Source: Allofranklinella schreckenbergeri
GTDB lineage: Bacteria; Pseudomonadota; Gammaproteobacteria; Burkholderiales; Burkholderiaceae_C
NCBI RefSeq assembly: GCF_003703475.1
Contig: NZ_RDQM01000012.1
Location: 1 to 64,000 of the forward strand
Length of the DNA stretch: 64,000 bases
Direction: 5' to 3'
Position 1 is the first letter of the stretch. Each line of letters opens with the position of its first letter. A program made the position numbers and the translations under genes. The notes beneath the pieces are model-generated. The model ran no database searches, was not told the origin of the DNA, and saw only the letters and a program-made list of their open reading frames with translations. Below are positions 1 through 11,123 of this stretch, piece after piece.

Positions 1-1557
<1,557 letters not shown>

Positions 1558-1763
1558 CCGGCCCCGCCCACCCGCACATTGCGCCATCGCGCTGTGCAGG
1601 CGGGCATTTCATGCGGGCGTTGACTTTGGCTTTGACGCCGATCGCCATCGCCCCCCATGCCCGCCCTGGCGGACGGGTAGCGCCACACCACAACGCCACC
1701 CCATCAATTGTCCGATCCGCCTTCCACCACCCCCATCCCATCGTGACCCCCACCGCCGTGCCC

Positions 1764-2972
1764 ATGACGCCCAGCGAACGACGCGCCAGCGTCTTGCTGG
1801 CCTCTCTGTTCGCCCTGCGCATGCTGGGCTTTTTCATGGTGCTGCCTGTGTTTGTGCTTGCCGCCAGGCACTACGAAGGCGGCGACAACGCTACGCTGGT
1901 CGGCCTGGCCATGGGCATGTACGGCCTTACCCAGGGCCTGTTGCAACTGCCCTTTGGCATGGCCTCAGACCGCTTCGGGCGCAAGCGCATGATCTTGCTA
2001 GGGCTGCTGATTTTCGGCCTCGGCAGCGCCACCGCAGCGCTGGCCGATTCGGTCTGGGGCTTGATGCTCGGCCGCGCATTGCAAGGCGCTGGCGCCATCT
2101 CCGCCGTCGTCACCGCCTTGCTGGCCGACCAAACGCGCGATGCCGTGCGCACCAAAGCCATGGCGCTGGTCGGCATCAGCGTGGGCGCGACCTTCTCGCT
2201 GGCGCTGGTGCTCGGGCCGCTACTGTACGCCAGCATCGGCTTATCGGGGCTGTTCTGGCTGACCCTGGCGCTCACCACCGTCGGCGTGGCCTTGGTGGCA
2301 TGGGGCGTGCCCGCCGCCCCCACACGCCCGCCAGAACCCCAACCGAAGGCACAGACCAGTCCCCCTGCCAATGCTGACGCCGCTACGCCCGCCACCGCGC
2401 CATCGGCCATGGCGGGTATCGGCCTGGGCCGCCTGTACTTTGGCGTTTTTGCCCTCCACGGCATTCAGATGGCGCTATGGAGCGCCGTGCCGCGCCTGCT
2501 GGAACAAGGCGGCCTGAGCGGTGGGCAGCATTGGCATATTTATTTGCCAGCCGTCATCGCCTCCATCGTCTTTTTTGGCGCCGTGTTTCGACTGGAACGG
2601 CGCGGGCGCACGCAATGGGCCATTGCCATCGGTATCGCCTTGATGGCGCTGGCCCAATTGGCTTGGCTGGGCCTGGCCTGGCTTGGCTTCAACGCGGGCA
2701 CCCCAGTGCTGAGTGTGCTGGGGCTGTTGCTGTTCATCTTTTTCTGCGGCTTCAACGCGCTCGAAGCCATCCAGCCCAGCCAGGTATCGCGCCAAGCCCC
2801 GCCCGCCCACAGAGGCCGCGCCATGGGCATTTACGCCACCTTGCAATCCCTGGGCCTGTTCGCAGGCGGCGCCACCGGCGGCTGGCTGATGACGCACTGG
2901 GGACCTGTCGGATTGTTTGCTGGCACTCTGGCACTCACACTGCTGTGGCTGGCCGTTGCCATGCGGCGTTAA
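1764..2972 (+). CDS. MFS transporter (YajR-like)
   Basis: Inner-membrane major facilitator with about 12 hydrophobic segments over 402 residues. The start chosen is ATG (MTPSERRASV); an in-frame GTG lies 21 bases upstream and cannot be excluded. The loop 2-3 signature is seen as GMASDRFGRKRMI, and the TM4 region carries LGRALQGAGAISAVV, a pattern of drug/proton antiporters of the YajR type. A Pro/Ala-rich cytoplasmic loop (around residues 190-220) separates the halves. Substrate is unknown. The gene follows serS co-directionally with a gap too long to assume a single operon. Confidence 0.85.
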   Translation: MTPSERRASVLLASLFALRMLGFFMVLPVFVLAARHYEGGDNATLVGLAMGMYGLTQGLLQLPFGMASDRFGRKRMILLGLLIFGLGSATAALADSVWGLMLGRALQGAGAISAVVTALLADQTRDAVRTKAMALVGISVGATFSLALVLGPLLYASIGLSGLFWLTLALTTVGVALVAWGVPAAPTRPPEPQPKAQTSPPANADAATPATAPSAMAGIGLGRLYFGVFALHGIQMALWSAVPRLLEQGGLSGGQHWHIYLPAVIASIVFFGAVFRLERRGRTQWAIAIGIALMALAQLAWLGLAWLGFNAGTPVLSVLGLLLFIFFCGFNALEAIQPSQVSRQAPPAHRGRAMGIYATLQSLGLFAGGATGGWLMTHWGPVGLFAGTLALTLLWLAVAMRR

Positions 2973-3020
2973 GCAGAGCCCAATGCTTCTGGAGATGGCT
3001 GCCTGAGGCAGCCTATTGGG

Positions 3021-3049
3021 CAAAAGAAAAGGGCCCTTACGGGCCCTTT
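3021..3049 (-). terminator. Intrinsic terminator after tRNA-Gly
   Basis: AAAGGGCCC-TTAC-GGGCCCTTT forms a 9-bp stem. Read on the minus strand it is followed by TTTTCTTTT, so it terminates transcription running out of the tRNA gene. It may also stop plus-strand transcription from the MFS gene, although the plus-strand T tract is short. Confidence 0.8.
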
Positions 3050-3082
3050 CAAAACTCAGGCTTATGCCTCAAGTCCAATGTC

Positions 3083-3158
3083 TGGAGCGGGAAACCGGTC
3101 TCGAACCGGCGACCTCAACCTTGGCAAGGTTGCGCTCTACCAACTGAGCTATTCCCGC
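3083..3158 (-). tRNA. tRNA-Gly (anticodon GCC)
   Basis: The minus strand gives a 76-nt cloverleaf: acceptor GCGGGAA pairs with TTCCCGC, the D-arm contains AGCTCAGTTGGTAGAGC, the anticodon loop is CTTGCCAAG with GCC anticodon, and the T-arm is GGTTCGAGACC. CCA is encoded at 3083-3085. A terminator follows directly. It reads GGC and GGU glycine codons. Confidence 0.97.
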
Positions 3159-3231
3159 ATTCGGCTACCGAAGTAGCGAACAAGCGCGCATTGTATACCA
3201 AAAATCAGCACTCAAAACCTTTTGATCGCTA

Positions 3232-5676
3232 TTAATGCGAAACCACGGTTCGCTTGGTGCGTTTTTTCTTCTCTGCCGCAGCCAACGCTGGTACCGGCGC
3301 ATCCACCTCCCCAGACTCCTCCACCAAGGGCACTGGTGTACGCACCAACGCATGCGCCAGCACTTCATCAAACCATTTCACGGGGATGATCTCCAGCCCG
3401 TTGCGCACCGATTCCGGCAACTCCTGCAAGTCCTTCACATTGCCTTCCGGAATCAGCGCGGTGCGAATGCCCCCGCGCAATGCGGCCAACAGTTTTTCTT
3501 TCAGACCGCCAATCACGGTCACTTCACCACGCAGGGTGATTTCCCCCGTCATGGCAACATCGGCCCGCACGGGAATACCTGTCAGCGCAGACACTAACGC
3601 CGTCGCCATGGCCGCTCCAGCACTGGGCCCATCTTTGGGCGTAGCGCCATCGGGCACGTGAACGTGTACGTCCTTTTGCTCAAAGTCTGATGCTGCAATG
3701 CCCAATTGCTGCGCACGGCTGCGCACAACCGTACGCGCAGCTTCGACCGATTCCTTCATGACGTCGCCCAACGAGCCTGTCCGCGTAATCTGCCCTTTGC
3801 CAGGCATGGTCACCGCTTCGATGGTGAGCAAATCACCGCCCACCTCCGTCCATGCCAGCCCGACAACCTGCCCAATTTGATCTTCTTTTTCTGCGCGGCC
3901 ATAAGTAAACTTTCTCACGCCTAAAAACTCGTTCAAATTATCGGCAGTGACCTGCACCGGTACTTGCAACTGCCCTAATTGGATTCCTTTCACGGCCTTG
4001 CGGCAAATCCGGGAAATTTCACGCTCAAGCGAGCGCACGCCAGCTTCACGCGTGTAATAGCGAATAATGTCGAGGATGGCATCTTCATGCACATCTAATT
4101 CCCCTTTTTTGACCCCATTATTGTCAATCTGCTTGGGCAACAAATACCGCTTGGCAATATTGAGTTTCTCTTCCTCCGTATAACCCGAAAGCCGAATCAC
4201 CTCCATCCGATCCAACAGCGCAGCGGGGATATTCATGCTATTGGAGGTTGCTACGAACATCACTTCGGAAAGATCGAAATCGACCTCGGCGTAATGATCG
4301 GAAAAATGGCTGTTTTGCTCCGGATCAAGCACTTCCAGCAAGGCGCTGGATGGATCCCCGCGAAAATCCGAACCGAGCTTGTCGATTTCGTCCAGCAAAA
4401 ACAACGGATTGCGTGTGCCCACTTTGCTGAGGTTTTGCAAAATCTTCCCCGGCATGGAGCCGATATAGGTGCGTCGATGCCCCCGAATCTCGGCCTCATC
4501 GCGCATCCCCCCCAAGGCCATACGCACATATTTACGTCCTGTCGCCTTGGCAATGGATTGACCCAGCGAGGTTTTACCCACCCCTGGGGGGCCTACCAGA
4601 CACAAAATGGGCGATTTAACTTTATCAATACGTTGCTGTACCGCCAAATATTCCAAGATCCGATCTTTGACCTTATCCAGTCCATAATGATCGGCATCCA
4701 GAATTTCTTGCGCAGCGGCCAGGTTTTTCTTAACTTTGGTTTTCTTCGACCAGGGCAATCCCACCAATGTGTCCAAGTAGCTGCGCACCACGGACGCCTC
4801 AGCGGACATGGGGGACATCAAGCGCAATTTCTTCAGTTCAGCTTCTGCCTTTTTCTGCGCTTCTTTGCTCATTTTGGCAGAAACGATTTTTTTCTCTAAA
4901 TCTTCAATATCAGCGCCATCCTCTCCCTCGCCGAGCTCTTTCTGAATGGCTTTAACTTGTTCGTTAAGATAAAAGTCGCGTTGATTCTTTTCCATTTGAC
5001 GCTTGACGCGCCCACGGATGCGTTTATCGATTTGCAAAATCTCCACTTCAGCATCGAGCTGCTCTAATAACGCTTGCAATCTTTGATTGACATCTTGTGT
5101 TTGCAATAGCTCTTGCTTGGCTTCCAGCTTGGCTGGCAAATGCGCCATGATCGTATCCGCCAAGCGACCAGCATCATCAATACCAGAGATTGATGCGGAA
5201 ATATCTTGGGGAATTTTCTTGTTTAATTTGACATAAACATCGAACTGCTGCACCACCGCACGTCGCAAAGCCTCTTGCTCTGCACTCAGTTCATTATTTT
5301 GGGCTTTCAGCAAGATAACTTTCGCCTCAAAATGGCTTTCCGTATCCCGCACCTCATGCAATAACGCACGCTCTGCCCCTTCAACCAGCACCTTCACGGT
5401 GCCATCGGGGAGCTTGAGCATTTGCACAACCGTGCCCGTGCACCCCACCTCGAACAGATCTTTCGCTCCCGGCTCTTCCAGCGATGCCGACTTTTGCGAC
5501 ACCAAGACAATGCGCCGATCAGCAGCCATGGCCAATTCAAGCGCTTTAATGCTTTTAGCTCGCCCCACAAAAAGCGGCACAACCATGCCAGGGAAGACCA
5601 CCACATCACGCAGCGGGAGTAAAGGCAATGTTTCCGCACCCTCCACAAGTGCGACATCCCGAGAATGGTCAATCAT
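3232..5676 (-). CDS. lon: ATP-dependent Lon protease
   Basis: Homohexameric cytoplasmic AAA+ protease that degrades misfolded and regulatory proteins. The 814-residue length is normal. Order of domains: N-terminal LON substrate domain (LPLLPLRDVVVFPGM at about residue 18), coiled coil, AAA+ module with Walker A GPPGVGKT, Walker B LFLLDEIDKL, and the C-terminal protease domain with the catalytic serine in PKDGPSAGAAMA (Ser685) and the lysine in GGLKEKLL (about 728). The C-terminus ends in a basic tail (KKKRTKRTVVSH). The upstream region holds a good sigma-32-type promoter, which fits heat-shock control. It stands alone: clpX/clpP, often nearby in other genomes, are not in the window. Confidence 0.98.
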   Translation of the reverse strand: MIDHSRDVALVEGAETLPLLPLRDVVVFPGMVVPLFVGRAKSIKALELAMAADRRIVLVSQKSASLEEPGAKDLFEVGCTGTVVQMLKLPDGTVKVLVEGAERALLHEVRDTESHFEAKVILLKAQNNELSAEQEALRRAVVQQFDVYVKLNKKIPQDISASISGIDDAGRLADTIMAHLPAKLEAKQELLQTQDVNQRLQALLEQLDAEVEILQIDKRIRGRVKRQMEKNQRDFYLNEQVKAIQKELGEGEDGADIEDLEKKIVSAKMSKEAQKKAEAELKKLRLMSPMSAEASVVRSYLDTLVGLPWSKKTKVKKNLAAAQEILDADHYGLDKVKDRILEYLAVQQRIDKVKSPILCLVGPPGVGKTSLGQSIAKATGRKYVRMALGGMRDEAEIRGHRRTYIGSMPGKILQNLSKVGTRNPLFLLDEIDKLGSDFRGDPSSALLEVLDPEQNSHFSDHYAEVDFDLSEVMFVATSNSMNIPAALLDRMEVIRLSGYTEEEKLNIAKRYLLPKQIDNNGVKKGELDVHEDAILDIIRYYTREAGVRSLEREISRICRKAVKGIQLGQLQVPVQVTADNLNEFLGVRKFTYGRAEKEDQIGQVVGLAWTEVGGDLLTIEAVTMPGKGQITRTGSLGDVMKESVEAARTVVRSRAQQLGIAASDFEQKDVHVHVPDGATPKDGPSAGAAMATALVSALTGIPVRADVAMTGEITLRGEVTVIGGLKEKLLAALRGGIRTALIPEGNVKDLQELPESVRNGLEIIPVKWFDEVLAHALVRTPVPLVEESGEVDAPVPALAAAEKKKRTKRTVVSH

Positions 5677-5757
5677 ACGAATACGAGCCTTTCATCAAAT
5701 AGAAAGCAATTACTAACCACTTAGCCCAGCGGTTCCAAAGGCAATTGCAGGGGAGCT

Positions 5758-5785
5758 AGATAGAGCTCTTTGCCTGTAATTCAAG
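5758..5785 (-). promoter_or_regulatory. Putative sigma-32 (heat-shock) promoter of lon
   Basis: On the minus strand CTTGAAT is followed after exactly 13 bases by CTCTATCT, close to the sigma-32 consensus CTTGAAA / CCCCATnT. It would start a transcript about 75 nt before the lon ATG. The same CTTGAA-13-box spacing precedes grpE and dnaK in this window. The rest of the 5677-5933 gap holds no gene. Confidence 0.6.
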
Positions 5786-5933
5786 CACCGCATTGCACTG
5801 GAGACGGGAAAGCACTGCTTTTCCCACTCGCCTCCTGCTCTCAAGCAAACCACTGTTGTGCAGCCAATGGCTTACGCAAGCGATGGCCTCGCTCCACTCA
5901 GACTCGACTATCGAAGGGTTTGCCGAGAGACTT

Positions 5934-6827
5934 TTAGATACGCTTGCGCCAGGAAGGCCTCAGTTCACTAACAACCACGCCCAACACAATCAGCGCCGCG
6001 CCAACAATGGCCAGACCTGGCAAGCGCTCACCTGCAATGCGCCCGGCAATACCGCCCCATACCGGCTCACCCGCATAAATAAGCGTAGCGCGCGTGGGAG
6101 AGACTGTTTTTTGCGCCCAATTCATCGTCAATTGGATCAGGATGCTGGCCGTAGCCATACCCAACGCAGCCAGCAGCCAGACCCACGAAAATGCCGGAAT
6201 CGCCTCCCCCGTCACAGGCATGAACAGAAAGGACAACGCCCCTGCAGCAAAAAGCTGAATGACGGTGACACGGCGCACATCCACCTTGCCGGCAAAACGA
6301 CTGATCAAAATGATCTCGCCGGCCAACGCTACGGCGCTCAGCAGCGTCGCCCATTCACCACGACTCATCTGCAAGCTCAAACTTCCGTCGGGGCCCGCCA
6401 GCAGCACCAAACCCGCAAAAGCCAACGCCACGCCGATGAGACTCATCCAGTGCGGCGGACGTCGCAGCACCAACCATTGCAACAAAGGCACCAGCGGCAC
6501 ATACAGCGCCGTAATAAAAGCGGACTTGCTACTGCTGATCGTTTGCAAACCATAGGTTTGCAAGCCATAACCCAAACACATGCTTGCGCCAATCGCTATG
6601 CCAGCGCCGATTTCACGACGATTCAACCCTGCCATCGCACGGTGAAACACCAACATCCCCAATAACGCCGCCGTGACAAAACGCAGTCCAACAAAAAAGA
6701 GGGGGCCGCTATACCGCATGGCCGTATGGACAACCACGAAGGTGACGCCCCAAACCATGGTGATGACAATCAGCGCCAGCTCCTGGCGGCTCAGGCCAAA
6801 CGACAATGGCCTGCTAGGGGAAGACAT
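5934..6827 (-). CDS. EamA/DMT-family transporter
   Basis: Inner-membrane protein of the drug/metabolite transporter superfamily: about ten hydrophobic segments in two EamA repeats (for example LIVITMVWGVTFVVVHTAMR near the N-terminus and VWLLAALGMATASILIQL in the second half). Starts at MSSPSRPLS, about 11 bases after a GGGGGA ribosome binding site; ATG at 6839 is the alternative. From 6827 the product is 297 residues. The C-terminus is short and basic (SWRKRI), as usual for this family. Substrate unknown. It diverges from the PLP-enzyme gene at 7001, leaving about 170 bases that must contain both promoters. Confidence 0.85.
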   Translation of the reverse strand: MSSPSRPLSFGLSRQELALIVITMVWGVTFVVVHTAMRYSGPLFFVGLRFVTAALLGMLVFHRAMAGLNRREIGAGIAIGASMCLGYGLQTYGLQTISSSKSAFITALYVPLVPLLQWLVLRRPPHWMSLIGVALAFAGLVLLAGPDGSLSLQMSRGEWATLLSAVALAGEIILISRFAGKVDVRRVTVIQLFAAGALSFLFMPVTGEAIPAFSWVWLLAALGMATASILIQLTMNWAQKTVSPTRATLIYAGEPVWGGIAGRIAGERLPGLAIVGAALIVLGVVVSELRPSWRKRI

Positions 6828-7000
6828 TGGAGATTCCATCCCCCGATGATAGGAGCGCAAATGCATTCAAATTGTGTGGCCGTGGATGGGGAACTCTTCT
6901 GCGGCACGCACAGCGCCAAACAGCTTTGGGCCTATTCGGGAAAGAGGACTTCCAGGCGCATACCCCACCTCTGCACTACGCTAAACAGGAGAGACTTCGC

Positions 7001-8161
7001 ATGTCGCGTTTTCATGGCCCCCACACTATTGCCCTAGGCTCAGCAGTGGCTGAGCTGGAGACCCCTTCTTTGGTTGTTGATCTCGATGCGATGGAGCGCA
7101 ACATCGCCCGGATGGCGAGCTTTGCGGCCCAAGCAGGCCTGCGCTGGCGGCCACACGCCAAACTGCACAAATGCGGAGCGCTCGCTTTGCAGTTGATCGC
7201 CGCTGGCGCGAGCGGCTGTTGCGTGCAAAAGCTGGCAGAGGCCGAAGCAATGCAGGCTGCGGGCGTGAACGATATCTATATCAGCAATGAGGTATTGGAT
7301 GCGCGCAAACTCCAACGTGTGGCGCAATTGGCGCAAAGCGCGCGCTTGGCCATTGCAACAGACAGCACCTTGGGCGTGCGGCGCTTAGCTCAGGCGATGG
7401 CAAAAACAAGCCCCAATTCACACATCGACGTTTTCATTGAAATCAACGTGGGCCAGAACCGTGCAGGCCTCCACAGTGATGACGACTTGGTGGTGCTGGC
7501 TCGCGAAATTGCCAGCCATCCGCCCTTGCGCTTCGTTGGCCTACACGCCTACCACGGCGGCGCACAGCACATAGAGGATGCCTCTACACGGGCCCAAACC
7601 ATGCAGCATAGCTACGCGCGCGTACGCAATGCGCAGGCCAAACTGGCTGCGGCTGGCTTTGCCGATTTAGAGGTCACGGGCGCTGGCACCGGCACATTTG
7701 CACTGGAGGCGGCAAGCGGCATTTATACCGAGTTGCAACCGGGTTCGTTCCTGTTCATGGATGCGCATTACGCACAGGTCAGTCCCGTACCGCATCAACC
7801 CGTTTTTGAGCATGCCCTGTTCATCAAGACCCAAGTGATTTCTTGCGCGCCTACACATGTGGTCGTGGATGCCGGACATAAAAGCCATGCCATCGATTCC
7901 GGCTTGCCCGTTGTCTGGAACGATGGCCGCACACCTGTTTACCAATTCGCCAATGGCGGGGATGAACACGGCATCATTCGCCCCTGCGATACCGCTGCAC
8001 CCGCACAGCTTCCCGCAGGGGGCGATAGCCTGTGGCTGGTGCCAGGCCATTGCGACCCGACTGTCAATTTGCACGATGTACTGATCGGGGTGCGCGGAGG
8101 CTTGCATGAAGGCCGCGTCGAACGCTTGCTGCCTGTCGATGCACGAGGTGCGCTTTGGTAA
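7001..8161 (+). CDS. D-threonine aldolase / D-3-hydroxyaspartate aldolase family (fold-III PLP enzyme)
   Basis: A 386-residue alanine-racemase-fold enzyme with the C-terminal D-serine-dehydratase-like domain. The PLP lysine is in RPHAKLHK (Lys54). Near the C-terminus PGHCDPTVNLHD gives the His350-x-Asp352 pair which in D-threonine and 3-hydroxy-D-aspartate aldolases binds the divalent metal; dehydratases of this fold usually have His-x-Cys. It should cleave a D-beta-hydroxy amino acid to glycine plus an aldehyde or glyoxylate. The ATG at 7001 follows CAGGAGAG by 7 bases, so the longer in-frame extension upstream is not used. No other beta-hydroxyaspartate-cycle gene is adjacent. The exact substrate is not determinable. 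Confidence 0.85.
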   Translation: MSRFHGPHTIALGSAVAELETPSLVVDLDAMERNIARMASFAAQAGLRWRPHAKLHKCGALALQLIAAGASGCCVQKLAEAEAMQAAGVNDIYISNEVLDARKLQRVAQLAQSARLAIATDSTLGVRRLAQAMAKTSPNSHIDVFIEINVGQNRAGLHSDDDLVVLAREIASHPPLRFVGLHAYHGGAQHIEDASTRAQTMQHSYARVRNAQAKLAAAGFADLEVTGAGTGTFALEAASGIYTELQPGSFLFMDAHYAQVSPVPHQPVFEHALFIKTQVISCAPTHVVVDAGHKSHAIDSGLPVVWNDGRTPVYQFANGGDEHGIIRPCDTAAPAQLPAGGDSLWLVPGHCDPTVNLHDVLIGVRGGLHEGRVERLLPVDARGALW

Positions 8162-8334
8162 AGCCGCGCCTGGCCCCATCACTGGTTGCACGTATGTTTC
8201 AGATCCAATGGGGCCGAATTGCAGAAATAGGCTGGTTCAAAACGTCTGCTTGGGGAAAAGCCTGTTCAGCCTGCCCTTATTCCCTATTACAGTGTGGTGG
8301 TGTTTGACGCCCACCCCAATAAGGAGATCAATAC

Positions 8335-10188
8335 ATGAGCAAAAAAACGGATCAAGCCAGCGGCCGCTCCGACTACCTGGAGCAGTTTCAGCAGATCCAA
8401 CAAAACGCTGTGCAGGGCTGGATGCAGCTAGCTGGTCAGGCGATGCAGTGGATGCAACCGGGGCTGCATCTGCCAAAGAACGCCCCCTCTGGCACAGAAG
8501 ATGCCACCCAAACCAAAGCCAGTGAGGCTTCTTCGCCCACTAACCCGTTTTGCTTTTTCACCAACTTCGCCAAAGAGCAAATGGGCCAGGCCGCGACCCC
8601 GTTCTATATCCCGCCCGAAAAATGGCAGGCTTTGCAAAAAGAATATCTGGAGCAAATCACCCAGTTGGCAAAACACGAGGCGGGCAATAACGATTGGAGC
8701 GACGTACTGCAGCCCGACCGGCGATTCTCTAGCGAAGCCTGGCGCCACAGTGGCCCCGCAGCGATGACCGCAGCGCTCTACCAAATCAATTCCAACGCCT
8801 TGCAAAAGATGGTGGAAATCACCGAGGCCGATCCTAAAACGCGCGCGCGCTTGCAATTTGCAGTAGATCAGTGGTTGGCGGCTGCGGCGCCTACCAACTT
8901 CTTGGCGCTTAACCCCGACGCCCAGCTCAAAGCCATTCAGTCCAACGGGGAAAGTATCTCCAAGGGGCTGCTCAACATGTGGCAAGACATTCAGCGCGGC
9001 CACATCTCCATGACGGACGAGGCGCAATTCGAAGTCGGCCGCAATATCGCCATTACGCCGGGCACCGTGGTTTTCCAAAACGAGTATTTCCAGCTCATCG
9101 AATACACGCCCACTACGCCCCAGGTGTACGAACGGCCCTTCCTGCTGGTGCCACCGTGCATCAACAAGTACTACATCCTGGATTTGCAGCCTGGCAATTC
9201 CTTCATCGAATACGCCGTGGCGCAGGGGCACCGCTGTTTTGTCGTGAGTTGGCGCAACCCCGACGCTTCCATGGATACCAAGACCTGGGACGACTACATT
9301 GAGCATGCCGCCATTCGTGCCATCCAGGCGGTGCAGGACATCACCGGCGCTCCAACCATTAATGCCCTGGGATTTTGTGTAGGCGGCACCATTCTCTCCA
9401 CCGCATTGGCCGTGTTGGCGGCACGCGGCGAGCATCCCGTGGAAAGCGCAACGCTCCTCACCACCTTGGTGGACTTTACCGATACCGGCGTGCTGGATAT
9501 TTTCATTGATGAAAACATGGTGAAGTTCCGCGAGATGCAAATGGGGCATAAAGGCCTGATGCGCGGGCAGGATTTGGCCACCACCTTCAGCTTTTTGCGC
9601 CCCAACGAGCTGGTCTGGAACTATGTGGTCGGCAACTACCTGAAGGGCGAAACTCCACCGCCTTTCGATCTGCTGTACTGGAACAGCGATGGCACCAACC
9701 TGCCCGGCCCCTTCTATGCTTGGTACTTGCGCCACACCTACTTGGAAAACAGTCTGATCGAGCCCGGCAAACTCACCGTGTGCGGCGAGCAAATAGATTT
9801 GCGCAAGATCAAAAGCGCCATGTACATCTACGGCTCTCGCGAAGACCACATCGTGCCCATCCGCGGCGCCTATGCCAGCACACAGGTTTTCACGGGGAAA
9901 AAACGCTTTGTGATGGGTGCATCAGGCCATATTGCAGGCGTTATCAACCCGCCCGCGCGTGGCAAGCGCCATTACTGGAAGGCCGATGGCATTCGCAGCT
10001 ACCCAAAGAACTGGAACGACTGGCTCGCCAAAGCCGAGCAAGTGTCCGGTAGCTGGTGGCCCGACTGGGCGCAATGGCTGGCCAGCCACGCAGGGGCGCA
10101 AATCGCCGCTCCCGCCAAACCTGGCAAAAGCCCGCGCTACAAAGCAATCGAGCCAGCGCCAGGCAGCTACGTCAAACAACGCGCTTGA
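8335..10188 (+). CDS. phaC: Class I poly(3-hydroxyalkanoate) synthase
   Basis: Polymerises (R)-3-hydroxyacyl-CoA into polyhydroxyalkanoate on the granule surface. The 617 residues contain an N-terminal granule-associated region (about 1-230) and an alpha/beta-hydrolase core. The lipase-like box is GFCVGG with nucleophile Cys348; Asp504 (SREDHIVP) and His532 (ASGHIAG) complete the triad, with spacing like the Cupriavidus enzyme. Start is fixed by an ideal AAGGAG nine bases upstream. phaB follows in the same orientation after 111 bases. No phaA or phaR lies between them; a thiolase gene lies at 21.5 kb. Confidence 0.97.
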   Translation: MSKKTDQASGRSDYLEQFQQIQQNAVQGWMQLAGQAMQWMQPGLHLPKNAPSGTEDATQTKASEASSPTNPFCFFTNFAKEQMGQAATPFYIPPEKWQALQKEYLEQITQLAKHEAGNNDWSDVLQPDRRFSSEAWRHSGPAAMTAALYQINSNALQKMVEITEADPKTRARLQFAVDQWLAAAAPTNFLALNPDAQLKAIQSNGESISKGLLNMWQDIQRGHISMTDEAQFEVGRNIAITPGTVVFQNEYFQLIEYTPTTPQVYERPFLLVPPCINKYYILDLQPGNSFIEYAVAQGHRCFVVSWRNPDASMDTKTWDDYIEHAAIRAIQAVQDITGAPTINALGFCVGGTILSTALAVLAARGEHPVESATLLTTLVDFTDTGVLDIFIDENMVKFREMQMGHKGLMRGQDLATTFSFLRPNELVWNYVVGNYLKGETPPPFDLLYWNSDGTNLPGPFYAWYLRHTYLENSLIEPGKLTVCGEQIDLRKIKSAMYIYGSREDHIVPIRGAYASTQVFTGKKRFVMGASGHIAGVINPPARGKRHYWKADGIRSYPKNWNDWLAKAEQVSGSWWPDWAQWLASHAGAQIAAPAKPGKSPRYKAIEPAPGSYVKQRA

Positions 10189-10299
10189 CGTGCTGCAAGC
10201 GGCTTTGAAGGGTAAATCCGCATAGCGCAGCACAAGGCCGCTTCGATAGATTACCCACCGTCTGCACAGACATTTTTCGTCCCACAAAAAGGAGATCAC

Positions 10300-11037
10300 A
10301 TGAGTCAGAAAGTAGCCTACGTCACAGGTGGCATGGGCGGTATCGGAACAGCCATTTGCCAACGCTTGCACAAGGCAGGCATGAAAGTCATCGCGGGCTG
10401 CGGCCCCACACGCGATTACCAAAAATGGCTGGACGAGCAAAAGGCCCAAGGCTTTACCTTTTACGCCAGCGTAGGCAATGTCGCGGACTGGGACTCCACC
10501 GCCGAAGCCTTCTCCAAGGCCAAAGCAGAGCACGGCCCCATCGACATCCTGGTCAACAACGCAGGCATTACACGCGACCGCATGTTCCTGAAAATGACCC
10601 GTGAGGATTGGGACGCTGTCATCAGCACCAACCTCACCAGCATGTTCAACGTGACCAAGCAGGTTGTGCCCGACATGGTCGATCGCGGCTGGGGTCGCAT
10701 CATCCAAATCAGCTCGGTCAACGGCGAGAAAGGCCAAGCGGGTCAGACCAACTACTCTGCCGCCAAAGCCGGCATGCACGGCTTCACGATGGCCTTGGCG
10801 CAAGAGCTGGCAGGCAAGGGCGTGACGGTCAACACCGTCAGCCCGGGCTACATCGGCACCGACATGGTGAAAGCGATCCGCCCCGATGTGTTGGAGAAAA
10901 TCGTGGCCACCATCCCCGTCAAACGCTTGGGCACGCCAGAAGAAATCGGCTCCATCGTGGCTTGGTTGGCCGGGGAAGACTCTGGCTTCACCACAGGCGC
11001 GGACTTCTCCTGCAACGGTGGCTTGCACATGGGTTAA
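10300..11037 (+). CDS. phaB: Acetoacetyl-CoA reductase
   Basis: NADPH-dependent short-chain dehydrogenase making (R)-3-hydroxybutyryl-CoA for PhaC. 245 residues, the family's standard length. The cofactor glycine motif is GGMGGIGTAICQ, the structural NNAG is present, and the catalytic Tyr152/Lys156 lie in NYSAAKAG. An AAAAAGGAG ribosome binding site precedes the ATG. Placed 111 bases behind phaC and followed by a strong terminator, it closes a phaC-phaB unit. Confidence 0.97.
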   Translation: MSQKVAYVTGGMGGIGTAICQRLHKAGMKVIAGCGPTRDYQKWLDEQKAQGFTFYASVGNVADWDSTAEAFSKAKAEHGPIDILVNNAGITRDRMFLKMTREDWDAVISTNLTSMFNVTKQVVPDMVDRGWGRIIQISSVNGEKGQAGQTNYSAAKAGMHGFTMALAQELAGKGVTVNTVSPGYIGTDMVKAIRPDVLEKIVATIPVKRLGTPEEIGSIVAWLAGEDSGFTTGADFSCNGGLHMG

Positions 11038-11060
11038 GCCCTCTTTCAACGCCTTGAATG

Positions 11061-11091
11061 AAAAAGCCGACTCAGTGGAGTCGGCTTTTTT
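11061..11091 (+). terminator. Terminator between phaB and the L36 gene
   Basis: AAAAAGCCGACTC-AGTG-GAGTCGGCTTTTTT is a perfect GC-rich stem with a T run on both strands. It can end the phaCB transcript from the left and the convergent L36 transcript from the right. Confidence 0.88.
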
Positions 11092-11123
11092 GTGCGCGCC
11101 TTGCTGCACGCCATGGGCCTGAA

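Noticed and set aside
8162-8334. Possible sigma-54 promoter before phaC
   Set aside because: TGG and TTGCA are present but the spacing between GG and GC is 14 rather than 10.
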